Part shown: positions 16,848 through 26,857 of the stretch, in pieces
Layout: each line of letters opens with the position of its first letter
How positions within the stretch are numbered: position 1 is the first letter of the stretch
Assembly (NCBI GenBank): GCA_963712905.1
Contig: CAVQJU010000008.1
Span: 496,001-560,000, forward strand
Reading direction: 5' to 3'
DNA from: CAVQJU01 sp963712905
Lineage (GTDB): Bacteria > Acidobacteriota > Vicinamibacteria > Vicinamibacterales > CAVVIG01
DNA length: 64,000 nt
Notes under the pieces: model-generated
Database searches by the model: none
What the model was told of the DNA's origin: nothing
Seen by the model: the letters and a program-made list of their open reading frames with translations, nothing else
Position numbers and translations under genes: made by a program

Positions 16848-16856
16848 TGTTATACT
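16848..16856 (+). promoter_or_regulatory. Extended -10 promoter of the pil/secretion operon
   Basis: TGTTATACT at 16848-16856 matches the extended -10 pattern TG-N-TATAAT with one mismatch and no clear -35. It lies 55 bp before the first pil gene, which has AGGAAGGAG upstream of its ATG. The following genes overlap or nearly touch, so this may drive the whole cluster. Confidence 0.5.
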
Positions 16857-16911
16857 TTCGAGCCGATAATGTCCTTTGTGACAACCAATTGCAGAGGAAG
16901 GAGCTGATACC

Positions 16912-18121
16912 GTGGAATTCCGGTGCCGGCTCGCCTCGCCGAACGGACAGGTCATCGAGGGCGTCTATTCCGCCGACAACGAGGCGCGGCTGCGCCACGA
17001 GCTCGAGGAAAAGGGCCTGTTCGTCCTTTCTCTGCAGCAAAAAGGGCGCCATCGGCGGCCTGTCGCTGCAGCTGCCGCAGTCGCATCGCATTCCGGCTCG
17101 AGAGTTCCTCGTCTTCAACCAGGAGCTGGCCACGTTGCTCAAGGCGGGCATGCCGCTCGTGCAGTCCCTGGATCTGCTGAAGCGGCGCGTCGAGACGCCG
17201 CTCTTCCGCACGGTCCTCGACGACGTGCACGAGAAGGTGCGTTCGGGCACGGCACTGTCCGATGCGTTCGCCGCGCACGGCGATCGATTTCCCCGGGTGT
17301 ATACGGCGTCGCTCCTCGCAGGCGAGCGCAGCGGCAACCTCGACGCGACGCTGCGCCGCTATGTCGAGTACGCGAAGGTCATCGCGACGGTGAAGAGCAG
17401 GACGCGGTCGGCACTGATCTACCCGGCCATCCTCGTGGTGCTCGCGCTCGGTCTCGTGTCGATCATCATTCTGAAGGTCGTGCCCGCGTTTGCCGATTTC
17501 TATACGTCGTTCGGCGCCGAGTTGCCGCTGGTGACCCGGATCATCCTCGCCATCTCGAACTTCCTCCGCAGCCAGTTCCTGCTGGTCCTCGTTGCAGCGG
17601 TCGGCGCGGTCGTCGCCGTCGTCATCTGGGTGAAACAGCCCGGACAGCAGGCGCGCGCGGACAAGCTGATGCTCAAGACGCCGCTGCTCGGCCCCATCGC
17701 GGCAAAGTTCGCGACGTCGCAGATGGCGCGCACGCTGGCCACGCTGCTCGGTGGCGGCCTGCCGCTCGTGAACGCGCTGGAAATCGCCGCCAAGTCGGTC
17801 GGCAACCAGTACATGGCCGCGCAACTCGGCATCGTGAACACCAGGGTCCGGGAAGGGGAGTCGTTCGCCACCGCCCTCGAAGCGCGCGGCGTTTTCCCCG
17901 AGGTCGCCGTGAAGATGGCCGAGGTCGGTGAATCGACGGGCGCGCTGCAGGAGATGCTGAACACCGTCGCCGACTTCTATGATGAGGAAATCTCGATCAA
18001 CCTCGAGCGGTTCGTCACGCTGGTCGAGCCGGCGCTCCTCGTCTTCATGGGCCTGGTCATCGCCGGACTGCTCCTGGCGCTGTACATGCCGTTGTTCCAG
18101 TTGAGCTCCGTGCTGACATGA
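16912..18121 (+). CDS. pilC: Type IV pilus/type II secretion inner-membrane platform protein PilC/GspF (one frameshift)
   Basis: The reconstructed protein is about 402 residues. The first ~43 residues (MEFRCRLASPNGQVIEGVYS) are in one frame. The rest, from GGLSLQLPQSHRIPAREFLVFNQEL, is in the +1 frame. The switch lies in AAAAAGGG at 17039-17046. Two GspF domains are evident, each with a long cytoplasmic helical part and transmembrane helices (about 170-190, 215-235 and the C-terminal VFMGLVIAGLLLALYMPLF). PilC/GspF sits in the inner membrane and couples the ATPase to pilin assembly. The gene overlaps pilB by 4 bp. Confidence 0.85.
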
Positions 18122-19753
18122 CGAACCCCACGCCCTCCCTGCACGCCGACCTGGAGATCGGCGCCGAAGAACGGCGCCTCGAGCTCGAACAGGCGCGCCG
18201 CCTCGCGGAACGCTACCGGATCGAGTTCGTCGACATGGACACGTTCCGGATCGACCAGGAGCTGTTCCGGTCGATTCCGGCCGACCTGATGCTGCGCTAT
18301 GCGTTCGTGCCGTACCGGCGCGAGGGCAAGCATCTCGTCATCATCGTGTCGGATCCGAGCGACCTGCCGATGATCGACGAGCTCGGCGTGCTGCTGAACA
18401 CGCCGATCAAGGTGATGGTCGGCGCCCGGTCGGCCATCGATAACATCCTCAAGAAGAGCGAGAGCAGCCAGCGCGTGCTCGAGGAAGCGACCGAGAGCTT
18501 CCATCTCCAGCTGCTGAAGGAAGAGGAAAACGGCGACGAGAGCCTGACCGTCGAACGGCTGACGAGCGACATCAGCCCCGTCATCCGGCTCGTCGACTCG
18601 ACCATCTACACCGCGATCCAGCGGCGGGCGAGCGACATCCACATCGAGACGCAGGACGACGCGGTGTACGTGAAGTACCGCATCGACGGCGTGCTCCAGC
18701 CGGCCATGCGGCCCATCGCCAAGCAGTTCCACAGTTCGATCATCTCGCGCATCAAGGTGATGGCCGAGCTGGACATCGCCGAGAAGCGCGTGCCGCAGGA
18801 CGGCCGCTTCCGCCTGCGCATGCCCGGCAAGACGATCGACTTCCGCGTGTCGATCATGCCGAGCGTCCACGGCGAGGACGCCGTCATCCGCATCCTCGAC
18901 AAGGAGTCGATCAGCGAGCAGTTCACCGAGTTGCGCCTCGACATCCTCGGGTTCCCCGAGGCCGAGCTGAAACGGTTCCGCAAGTACATCGCCGAACCGT
19001 ACGGGATGGTGCTCGTCACGGGACCGACCGGCAGCGGCAAGACGACGACGCTGTACGCGGCGCTGTCCGAGATCAAGTCCGTCGAGGACAAGATCATCAC
19101 GATCGAAGACCCGGTCGAGTATCAGCTGCGCGGGATCACGCAGATTCCGATCAACGAGAAGAAGGGGCTGACGTTCGCCCGCGGCCTCCGGTCGATCCTG
19201 CGCCACGATCCCGACAAGATCATGGTGGGCGAGATCCGCGACTCCGAAACCGCGCAGATCGCCATCAACTCGGCGCTGACGGGCCACCTCGTGTTCACGA
19301 CGGTCCACGCCAACAACGTGCTGGACGTGCTCGGCCGCTTCCTGAACATGGGCGTCGAGGCCTATCAGTTCGTCTCGGCGCTCAACTGCGTGCTGGCGCA
19401 GCGGCTCGTGCGCACCATCTGCCACCACTGCAAGCGTCCGGCGACCGTCGCGCCCGGCGCTGCTCGAGGAGTCCGCGCTCGACCCGTCGCTCGCCAAGAC
19501 GCATGTTTTCTATGAAGGACTCGGCTGCATCGAGTGCGGCGGCACCGGGTACAAAGGCCGCATGGCCATCTGCGAACTGCTCGACCTCTCCGATCACATC
19601 CGCGAGATGATCCTCGAGAAGCGTCCGACCTCTGAGATCAAGAAGGCGGCGCGCGAAGAGGGCATGCGGTTCCTGCGCGAATCCGCGGTCGAGCGCGTCC
19701 TCGAAGGATCGACCACCCTCAGGGAAATCAACAAGGTGACGTTCGTCGAATGA
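18118..19753 (+). CDS. pilB: Assembly ATPase PilB/GspE (one frameshift near the C-terminus)
   Basis: About 544 residues after correcting a frameshift near 19455. Domains in order: an N-terminal MshEN-like region (about 1-140), then the GspE core with Walker A GPTGSGKTTT, the aspartate boxes (IITIEDPVEYQ), Walker B MVGEIRDSETAQIA and the His box HLVFTTVHAN. The Cys4 zinc motif is split by the frameshift: CHHC in frame one, CIECGGTGYKGR in the +1 frame. It hydrolyses ATP on the cytoplasmic face to power pilus or pseudopilus extension. ATGA overlaps link it to the genes on both sides. Confidence 0.9.
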
Positions 19754-20745
19754 GCTTCCTGTCCCTGCTTCACGACTCGTCCGGTCCCGGCGCGGCCGTC
19801 GAGTTGACCGCGCGGTACGTGTCGGCGGCCACCCTCGAGAATCGGGGGGGCTCGCCCGTGGTCTCCGCGCACGCGGCCGAGGCGCTGCCCGACGGCGCGC
19901 TCGTGCCGTCGTTGACGGCGCCGAACGTCCAGAACCGCCAGGCGGTCGTCGCCGCGCTCGGCCGCGTGCTCGAGCAAATCGGCCGGCCCAGGCGCGTGGG
20001 GCTGGTTGTACCCGATGTCGTGGCCAAGGTGTCGCTCGTGCGGTTCGAGCAGGTACCGGCGCGCACGGCCGACCTCGAGCAACTGGTGCGCTGGCAAGTG
20101 CGGAAGACGGCGCCGTTCCCGATCGAGGAGGCGCAGGTCAGCTTCGTGCCGGGCATCAAGGTGGCTTCGGCGCCGGACGCCGGTGGAGGCACAGGCCAGG
20201 AGTTCGTCGTCACGCTCGCGCGCCGGGCCACGATCGAAGAGTACGAGGCGCTGTGTGCCGAAGCGGGCGCACACGCCGGCGTCGTCGATCTGACGACGTT
20301 CAACGTGATCAACGCCGTGCTCGCCGCCACGCCGGCGGTGGCCGGAGGCGTGGGGGACTGGCTCGTGGTGAACGTGGCGCCCGAGGACGCCTCGATCGCC
20401 ATCATGAGAGGCCCGCACCTGATCTTCTTCAGGAACCGCGCGGCCGACCACCAGGGCAACCTCGCCGATCTCTTCCATCAGGCGCGGATGTACTACGAAG
20501 ATCGGCTCGCGGGCGGCGGGTTCACGCGGGCGTTCCTGACGGGCGCGGCCGGCGCGGGACCGCATCACGCCGCCGACGTCGAGCAGATCCGGCGCACGCT
20601 GCAGGAGCGACTGAGGACGGCCATCGAACCGATCGATCCACGGGCCGCCGCAGGCCTCACCGATCGGATTGCCGCGGGGCCGGCATTGCTCGAGGCGCTT
20701 ACGCCGCTTGTTGGCCTGATGCTGCGGAACCGGGAAGCCGCATGA
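19750..20745 (+). CDS. pilM: Type IV pilus assembly protein PilM-like, actin-fold
   Basis: A 331-residue intact protein with the layout of PilM/GspL cytoplasmic actin-like domains: an N-terminal strand and GAAVELTARYVSAATLE, the VGLVVPDVVAKVSLVRFE strand, PARTADLEQLVRWQVRKTAPFPIEEAQ, and a phosphate-2-like region VGDWLVVNVAPEDASIAIMRG. PilM sits in the cytoplasm and binds the N-terminal tail of PilN, linking the alignment subcomplex to the ATPase. It lacks a transmembrane segment, as expected for PilM rather than GspL. Start and stop overlap its neighbours by 4 bp. Confidence 0.85.
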   Translation: MSFLSLLHDSSGPGAAVELTARYVSAATLENRGGSPVVSAHAAEALPDGALVPSLTAPNVQNRQAVVAALGRVLEQIGRPRRVGLVVPDVVAKVSLVRFEQVPARTADLEQLVRWQVRKTAPFPIEEAQVSFVPGIKVASAPDAGGGTGQEFVVTLARRATIEEYEALCAEAGAHAGVVDLTTFNVINAVLAATPAVAGGVGDWLVVNVAPEDASIAIMRGPHLIFFRNRAADHQGNLADLFHQARMYYEDRLAGGGFTRAFLTGAAGAGPHHAADVEQIRRTLQERLRTAIEPIDPRAAAGLTDRIAAGPALLEALTPLVGLMLRNREAA

Positions 20746-21339
20746 TCCGGACCAATCTCTCCACGCGGCCGTTTTACAACGAGCGCATCGTCCGGCTGGG
20801 CCTGCTCGTATTCCTGCTCGTGGTGGCTGCGGCCACCGCGTTCAACGTCACGCGCGTCGTGCGTTACTCGCGCAGCGACACGCAGCTCAGCGAGCGGGCG
20901 GCCCGCGACGAGGCGCGCGCGGCGGAACTGCGGAAGTCGGCCGTGCGCCTGCGGCGGAACCGTCGACCCGAAGCAGATCGAATTCGCATCGCTCGAAGCG
21001 CGCCAGGCCAACGACCTCATCGACCGCCGGACCTTTTCATGGACGGAGATCTTCAACCTGTTCGAGTCCGCACTGCCCGACGAAGTGCGGATCACGTCGT
21101 TCCGGTCGAAGATCGAAAAGGGTCAGATCGTCCTGTCGATCGCGATCGTGGCGCGCGGCGCCGAAGACGTCAGCTCGTTCATGGACAACATGGAGCGCAC
21201 CGGGGTGTTCTCACAAGTCGGCGCAACCCTCGAAGAGCGCATGAACGACCAGGGGCAGCTGCAGGCATCGCTCGAGACGATCTATCTGCCGACCGTCGGC
21301 CACGCGGCCGGACGCGTCGGATCCGGGGGGCCGCGATGA
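20742..21339 (+). CDS. pilN: Pilus alignment protein PilN (one frameshift)
   Basis: The reconstructed protein is about 198 residues. The N-terminus MIRTNLSTRPFYNERIV is the PilN tail that docks on PilM. It is followed by one transmembrane helix (LGLLVFLLVVAAATAFNV) and a coiled-coil stretch rich in Ala, Arg and Glu. Near 20950-20957 the reading frame moves by +1. The periplasmic ferredoxin-like part continues as GTVDPKQIEFASLEARQAND to the stop at 21339. PilN forms heterodimers with PilO in the periplasm. Confidence 0.85.
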
Positions 21340-21920
21340 GCCTCGGCCGGCGTGTCATTCAGGAACACCGCCGGTATCTCTGGCCGCTCACCGCGGCGCT
21401 CTTGCTCAACATCGTCGTCTACGCGTTCGTTGTCTATCCGCTCGGCGTGAAATCGGCCACCGCCGTCGATCGGGCCGCCGCCGCCGAGGGCGTCCGCGTT
21501 TCCGCCGAACGCGACATGGCCGCCGCCACCGCGCTGGTCAAGGGGAAGACGACCGCGGAGCAGGAGCTCGCCACCTTCTATCAGAAGGTGCTGCCGCCGA
21601 GCCTTGACGCCGCCCGCCGCCTGACTTACGCGAAGCTTCCGGCGCTCGCGCGGAAGGCCAACGTCAAGTTCGAGGAGCGGCGCTCCGACGTCGATCAACA
21701 GCAGCAGCGGCAGAAGAACACCCGGCTCGGCCGGCTCCAGACGCGCATCGTGCTCGAGGGCGACTACGAAAGCCTCCGGCAGCTGCTCTACGAGCTCGAG
21801 ACCACGCCGGAATTCCTGATCGTCGACGACGTCGGCGTGACGCAGCCCGAAGCAAACAAGGCGCTCACCCTGACGCTCGACGTGTCGACCTACTATCGCG
21901 TGGGGGCCAATGGAGCCTAA
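21336..21920 (+). CDS. pilO: Pilus alignment protein PilO
   Basis: A 194-residue intact protein with one N-terminal transmembrane helix (LWPLTAALLLNIVVYAFVVYPL). A coiled coil of about 45-85 precedes a periplasmic ferredoxin-like domain (LGRLQTRIVLEGDYESLRQLLYELE). It partners PilN and contacts PilP and the secretin. The start overlaps the pilN stop by 4 bp, and its end overlaps the pilP start by 11 bp. A run of Gln/Arg around 125-132 (DVDQQQQRQKN) is a local low-complexity feature. Confidence 0.85.
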   Translation: MSLGRRVIQEHRRYLWPLTAALLLNIVVYAFVVYPLGVKSATAVDRAAAAEGVRVSAERDMAAATALVKGKTTAEQELATFYQKVLPPSLDAARRLTYAKLPALARKANVKFEERRSDVDQQQQRQKNTRLGRLQTRIVLEGDYESLRQLLYELETTPEFLIVDDVGVTQPEANKALTLTLDVSTYYRVGANGA

Positions 21921-22489
21921 GCGCCGCCGGGAGCTGCTGCTCCTGGCGCTCGTCGTGCTCCTCGCCGCCGGCGCCTACGTGGCGGTCGAGGGCTGGCCGT
22001 TCGGCACGGCCGGCACGTCCGCGGGCCAGCCTCCGGCGTCCAATCAACAGGGTGCTCAAGGACGGACCGCACGAAACGAGCGGCCTGCCACAGGAGGGGC
22101 GGAGGCGCCCGACGTTCATCTCGAAGCACTCGACGCGGAGCGGCCGAAGCCCGACGGCGCAGGACGCGAATCTCTTCCGGTTCAAGCCGAAGCCGGCGCC
22201 TCCGCGCGCGGCGCCGCCGCCGCCACCCAAGCCGGTCGACGTCGCGCCGGCGCCAACAGGGCCGCCGCCGCCACCGCCGATCGCGCTGAAGTTCATCGGC
22301 ATTATCGATGCCGGGCAATCGAAGAAGGTCGTCGCGGTCTTGAGCGACGGCAGGGGCGCTCCCGTCTACGCCAGCGAAGGCGAAACAATCCTGGGCCAGT
22401 ACCGCATCCTGCGGATTGGCACAGAGTCGATTGAGCTATCGTACCTCGACGGCCGGGGCCGCCAGACGATCCGGTTCACGGGGTCATGA
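21910..22489 (+). CDS. pilP: Pilus biogenesis protein PilP-like (one frameshift)
   Basis: The reconstructed protein is about 192 residues. Frame one encodes a basic start, a membrane anchor (LLLLALVVLLAAGAYVAVEG) and a linker ending in EALDAERPKPDG. Near 22158-22168 it shifts +1 and continues as NLFRFKPKPAPP, a long Pro-rich spacer, and then the compact beta-domain ALKFIGIIDAGQSKKVVAVLSDG ... GETILGQYRILRIG. That domain is the PilP/GspC homology region that binds the secretin N-domains. The anchor is a plain transmembrane helix rather than a lipobox, so it could equally be called GspC-like. Confidence 0.75.
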
Positions 22490-25088
22490 GAGGACTTGCG
22501 CACTTGCGAACTGCACACTGCGGATTGCTGACCAGGTTGGGACTCCTTCTGGCCGTGGCGGCGCTGGCCGTCGGCTGCGCGGCCGGGCAGGCGTTCAAAC
22601 AGGGCGAGGTGGCGACCAAGAACGGCGACCTCGACGGAGCCGTCGTCGCGTACCGCAAGGCCGTTCAAGAGGCCCCCGACAACGCAGAGTACAAGATCGC
22701 GCTGCAGCGCGCGATGCTCGCCGCGTCGCGCGCCCACCTCGACCGTGCGAAGGAATACGAAGGGCAGGACCAGCTCGAGGCGGCGCTCGGCGAATACAAG
22801 CAGGCGTCCGAGTACGACCCGACCAACCGCCTGATCAGCGTGAAGGTTGCCGACCTCGACAAGACGATTCGCGACCGCGTCGACGCGGCGCGTCCGAAGC
22901 CGCCGATCCAGCAACTGCGCGAGCGGGCGCGGGCCGCCTCCACGCCGCCCCCGCTCCTCAACTTCACGACGCCGCTCCGGCGGGTGTCGTTCAACAACAC
23001 CAGCCTCCGCGACATCCTGAGCTTCATCGCCAGCTCGACGGGCATCAACGTCACGTTCGATCGCGCAGTACACGGATCGCGCGTTCACGGTGCAGCTCGA
23101 CGGCGTCACGCTCGAGCAGGCGCTCAACCAGATTCTCAGCGTCAACCAGCTGTCGTACAAGGTACTCGGCGAACAGTCGATCCTCGTGTTCGACGACAAC
23201 GCGCAGAAGCACGCGCAGTACGACGAGCAGGTGATCCAGACGTTCTACTTGTCGAACGCCGACGCCACCGAGATGGCGCAGCTGCTCAGCACGGTGTTGC
23301 GTCCGCCAGGCGTCGCCGTTCAGCCGCAGATCGTCCCGAACAAGACGGGAAACTCGGTCACCATCCGCGCCACGGCGCCGATGGTCCAGATCTTCGAGAA
23401 GATCATCCAGCAGAACGACAAGCCGCGCGCCGAGATCGTCGTGGACGTCGAGATCATGGAGGTCAACCGGCAGCGGGTGAAGCAGTACGGGCTGAACCTG
23501 TCGGAGTACGCGCTCGGCGGCATCTTCTCGCCCGAAGTGTCGCCCGCCGGAACGGCGAGCATCACCGCCGGCACAGACGCCGGCCGCCGGCGGCGGCACG
23601 ACGACAACGGCCTCGGCCAGCGGCCGGTCGACGCCGCCGAGCGGCGTCACGTCGCCGCCGCCGTTCAACCTCAACACGATCTCGCGAGGCTTCAGCGACG
23701 GCCGATTTCTACTCGGCGGTCCCGACGGCCATCGTGAAGTTCCTCGAGTCGGACACGAACACGAAGCTCGTCGCGAAACCGCAGCTCCGCGGCGCGGAGG
23801 GCACCAAGCTGACGCTGAAGGTCGGCGATCAGATCCCGATCATCTCGACCAGCTACCTGCCGATTGCCGGCGGCGGCGCGGGCGTGAACCCGCTGAGCTC
23901 GTACCAGTACAAGGACGTCGGCGTGAACATCGACATGACGCCGCGCGTCACGCTCGAAGGCGACATCCTGCTCGACGTCACCATCATCAACAACTCGCGG
24001 GGGAGCGACGTCAACATCGGCGGCGTCAACATCCCGTCGTTCGGCAACAGGGAAGTGACGACGAGGCTTCGGCTGCGGGATGGTGAATCGAACCTGCTGG
24101 CGGGACTCCTCCGCGAAGACGAGCGGCGGTCCCTGAACGGGTTCCCGGGCGCGATTCACGTGCCCGTCCTCAAGCAGCTCTTCTCGAACAACGACGAGCA
24201 GATTGCCCAGACCGACATCGTCATGCTGCTGACGCCGCGAATCGTGCGCGCGCCGGACATCACCGAGGCCGATCTGCGGCCGATCTACATCGGGTCGCAG
24301 CAGAGCCTCGGACTCGGCGGCCCGCCGCCGCTCATCGCGCAGCCGCCGCCCGCCGACGCCGCACCGGCAGCGCCAGCCGCGCCGGGCGGAGCGACACCGC
24401 CCGCGCCAGGTCTGCCGACCATCGGAGGCGCCACACCGCAGGGCACGATCACCGTGCCGCCCGGAGCCACGCCGATCCCGGGCACGGTCGTCGTGCCGAA
24501 TCCGCCAGCGCCGGCCACACCGCCGGCGGCGCCACCGGCGGCACCGCCGGCTCAGCCGCCGCCACAGGCCCAGGCGGCGCCCCCGAGTCCCGCGCCGCCC
24601 GACGCGCCGGCCGCGCCGCCGCCGCTGGCCCGCCACCGCAGGCAGCCAACCCGCCGATCACGTCGCCCGGCATCGGCCAGGCGCAGGTCATCATCTCGCC
24701 GCCGGCGACGCCGTTGCGCGTGGGACAGGGCCCGTACAACATCCCGATCTCGGTCACCGGCGCCCAGCGGCTCTCCACCGTCACGTTGACGATGGTGTTC
24801 GACCCGACGAAGCTGCGGGTCAGGACGGTGCAGGAGGGGAGCTTCCTGAGGGCCGGCGGCGCAAACGTCACGTTCTCCCAGCAGGTCGGCCGTGGCCGCA
24901 TCGACATCACGATCATGCGCGGTCCTGATGTCACCGGGGCATCAGGCACGGGCCTGCTCGCCGCCGTGCTCTTCGACGCGATTGCTCCGGGCGAGGTGCA
25001 GCTGATCGTCAGCGGATCGGCGACGGGGCCCGGCGGCACGGCTATGGGCCTGCAGTTCCGGCCCGTCACGGTGACCGTCCAGCCATGA
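22486..25088 (+). CDS. pilQ: Secretin PilQ/GspD fused to a C-terminal cohesin-like domain (four frameshifts)
   Basis: The reconstructed protein is about 866 residues. Order of domains: an N-terminal signal with lipobox-like LAVGC; TPR-like helices (NGDLDGAVVAYRKAVQ ... EAALGEYKQASEYDP, about 40-125); a short secretin/TonB N-domain (RRVSFNNTSLRDILSFIASSTGINVTF); N-domains; the secretin barrel (KVGDQIPIISTSY ... LLAGLLREDERR ... TDIVMLLTPRIVR); a very Pro/Ala-rich linker; and a cohesin-like beta-domain (ISVTGAQRLSTVTLTMVFDPTKLRV to the end). Frame changes lie near 23065, 23580, 23695 and 24630. It forms the outer-membrane pore. The 5' end overlaps degenerate heptads at 22503-22537, so the true start may be further downstream. 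Confidence 0.85.
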
Positions 25089-25095
25089 ACGGACG

Positions 25096-25562
25096 ATGAA
25101 GAGGAACGGCTACACGTTCATCGAGCTCATCATCGTGTCGTCGATGATCCTGGTGCTGGCCGCCGCCATCATGCCGCTGACGCAGGGTCACGATGCAGCG
25201 GACGCGCGAGGCCGAATTGCGGCGCGCGCTGCGCGAGATGCGGACCGCGATCGACAAGTTCAAGGACGCGGCCGACCAGGGCCAGATCGGCACGCTCGAC
25301 CTCAAGGCGGGCGCCGAGAACTACCCGCCGGATCTGCGAGACGCTCGTCGACGGCGTCGCGGCGGCAAACGACGCGACCGGCCGCAAGCTGAAGTTCCTG
25401 CGGCGTGTGCCGATCGATCCCATGACCAGGAACACCGAGTGGGGACTCCGCTCGTATCAGGACGATCCGAAATCGACCAGGTGGGGCGGGCAGGACGTCT
25501 TCGACGTCCACACCACGTCCGACGGAACAGGCCTTGACGGGACGAAATACAAGGACTGGTAG
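25096..25562 (+). CDS. GspG-like pseudopilin (two frameshifts)
   Basis: The reconstructed protein is about 155 residues. It begins MKRNGYTFIELIIVSSMILVL, a class III prepilin signal with G-Y/F at the cleavage site and Glu at +5. It shifts +1 near 25185 (continuing TMQRTREAELRRALREMRTAIDKF) and +1 again near 25338 (ETLVDGVAAANDATGRKLKFLRRVPIDPMT). The conserved GspG ending RRVPIDPMT...WGLRSYQDDP is present. Major pseudopilins polymerise in the inner membrane and push substrates through the secretin. It overlaps the next pseudopilin by 29 bp. Confidence 0.8.
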
Positions 25563-25950
25563 CGCCGGCGAGCGCGGCTTCACGCTGATCGAGCTGATGG
25601 TCGTGGCCGCGATCATGATCGTGCTGGCGGGTCTCGGGCTCGTGCAGTACCGGAACAGCGTGATCCGGGCGCGCGAGGCGGTCCTGAAGGAAGACCTGTT
25701 CCGGATGCGCGACGCGATCGACCAGTACTACGCCGACAAGATGCAGTACCCCGCATCGCTCGACGCGCTGGTGAGCGACGGCTACATGCGAAAGCTGCCC
25801 GACGATCCGTTCACGATGAGCTCGAGCAGCTGGCAGACCGTTCCGAGCGAGCCCGACCCCAACAACCCCACGGCCTCGCCGGGCATCTACGACGTCAAGA
25901 GCGGATCGGAAGCCACGGCGCTCGACAGCACCAAGTACGCGGACTGGTAG
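25534..25950 (+). CDS. GspG-like pseudopilin
   Basis: A 138-residue intact prepilin-like protein starting at TTG. The cleavage motif is ERGFTLIELMVVAAIMIVL with Glu at +5, then QYRNSVIRAREAVLKEDLFRMRDAIDQYYADKMQYP, the helical spine and GspG signature. The C-terminal part has MRKLPDDPFT and ends DSTKYADW, echoing the GTKYKDW end of the pseudopilin upstream, so the two are probably recent paralogues. Having two adjacent pseudopilins supports a secretion-type pseudopilus rather than a long retractile pilus. The stop is immediately adjacent to the convergent gene. Confidence 0.85.
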   Translation: MTGRNTRTGSAGERGFTLIELMVVAAIMIVLAGLGLVQYRNSVIRAREAVLKEDLFRMRDAIDQYYADKMQYPASLDALVSDGYMRKLPDDPFTMSSSSWQTVPSEPDPNNPTASPGIYDVKSGSEATALDSTKYADW

Positions 25951-26529
25951 TCAGGCCCGGGCGCGGCGGCCGAGCGCCCGCCCGAAGACGCCCCCGATCG
26001 CTCCGAGCGCCAGGACAATCGGCAGGAGCATCAGCGGAAGAAACCACTGTTCCCCCCAGCCTCCGGTCTCGTAGAACAGGTTCAGCATCGCGGGCTGGTT
26101 GCGGATTACGCCTACAAAGAGGGCCGTGGTGACAACGCCGCTCAGGGCCCATCCAATCGCGTGCGCGCCCGCGGCGAGCACTACGCCGGTGCGGAGACGG
26201 CCCGTGCGCCGGGCGCCCCACGCGCCCGCCATCAGGTAGAGCAGGATCGATGACCAGGTCGTGAAGAACGATCGCGCCGAGTAGCTGGCGGGAGGGGCGA
26301 ACGTGTCGGCGGCGAACCGGCCCGCGATGAACAGCGCGACCAAGAGTCCCCACGCGACCGGCACGCGCCACACGAACCCGGCGACCTGACGCGCGAGCCA
26401 CCAGTCCGCGCGCCATTTACCGACCGCGGGACACACCGTGTCGCGGTACTCCTCGATGAGATCGCCGGCGACCGTTTCCGCTTCGTCCGGAGGCATCAGC
26501 AGCGAGAGCACGGCCATCGTCCACATCAT
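25951..26529 (-). CDS. Small multi-pass membrane protein of a PadR pair
   Basis: A 192-residue protein with an N-terminal cytoplasmic piece (MPPDEAETVAGDLIEEYRDTVCPAVGKWRADWWLARQVAGF) and four or five membrane helices. The DEAETVAGDLIEEY segment resembles the permease-prefix stretch at the start of Acidobacterial ABC permeases that also sit beside PadR genes. Here no permease follows. The start overlaps the PadR stop (ATGA), so the two are cotranscribed. Function unknown; it may be a membrane partner or target of the regulator. Confidence 0.6.
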   Translation of the reverse strand: MMWTMAVLSLLMPPDEAETVAGDLIEEYRDTVCPAVGKWRADWWLARQVAGFVWRVPVAWGLLVALFIAGRFAADTFAPPASYSARSFFTTWSSILLYLMAGAWGARRTGRLRTGVVLAAGAHAIGWALSGVVTTALFVGVIRNQPAMLNLFYETGGWGEQWFLPLMLLPIVLALGAIGGVFGRALGRRARA

Positions 26530-26855
26530 GCCCGTCCTTTCAGCGGCCAGCGAAGGCCCACCCAGAGGTTGTCGATGGTCGCGCGCGCCTCGTTGAGCGC
26601 GCGCTGCCCGGAGGGTTGCAGCCGGTAGAACCGCCGCGCGCGGCCGCCTCGAATCGGCGTCCCGGAACCCAGACGCGAAGCCAGCAGGCCTTTCTGTTCC
26701 AGGCGTCCCAGCGTCGCGTGCACGGCGCCGGCGGCCACGTCCCGTTCGAGCCGGGCCTGGACCTCTTTCAGGATCGCGCGGCCGTACGCCTCGTCCCGCA
26801 GTCGCACGATCGCGAGCAGCACGGCTTGCTCGAACGCGCCCAGCACGTCGGCCAT
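26526..26855 (-). CDS. PadR-family transcriptional regulator
   Basis: A 109-residue winged-helix protein. ADVLGAFEQAVLLAIVRLRDEAYGRAILKEVQ is the first helices, VHATLGRLEQKGLLAS the recognition helix, and RARRFYRLQPSGQRAL the wing; a short C-terminal dimerisation helix follows. The ATG at 26855 was chosen over an upstream in-frame start because the family begins just before LGAFEQAVLLAI, and because a promoter and palindrome lie directly upstream. PadR proteins usually repress small membrane or efflux operons and often their own gene. It is coupled to the membrane-protein gene. Confidence 0.85.
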   Translation of the reverse strand: MADVLGAFEQAVLLAIVRLRDEAYGRAILKEVQARLERDVAAGAVHATLGRLEQKGLLASRLGSGTPIRGGRARRFYRLQPSGQRALNEARATIDNLWVGLRWPLKGRA

Positions 26856-26857
26856 AA

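Noticed and set aside
17036..17047. Programmed frameshift at CAAAAAG in pilC
   Set aside because: The needed shift is +1, not the -1 expected at an A-rich slippery site, and many neighbouring genes have similar breaks without such motifs. An assembly indel is simpler.
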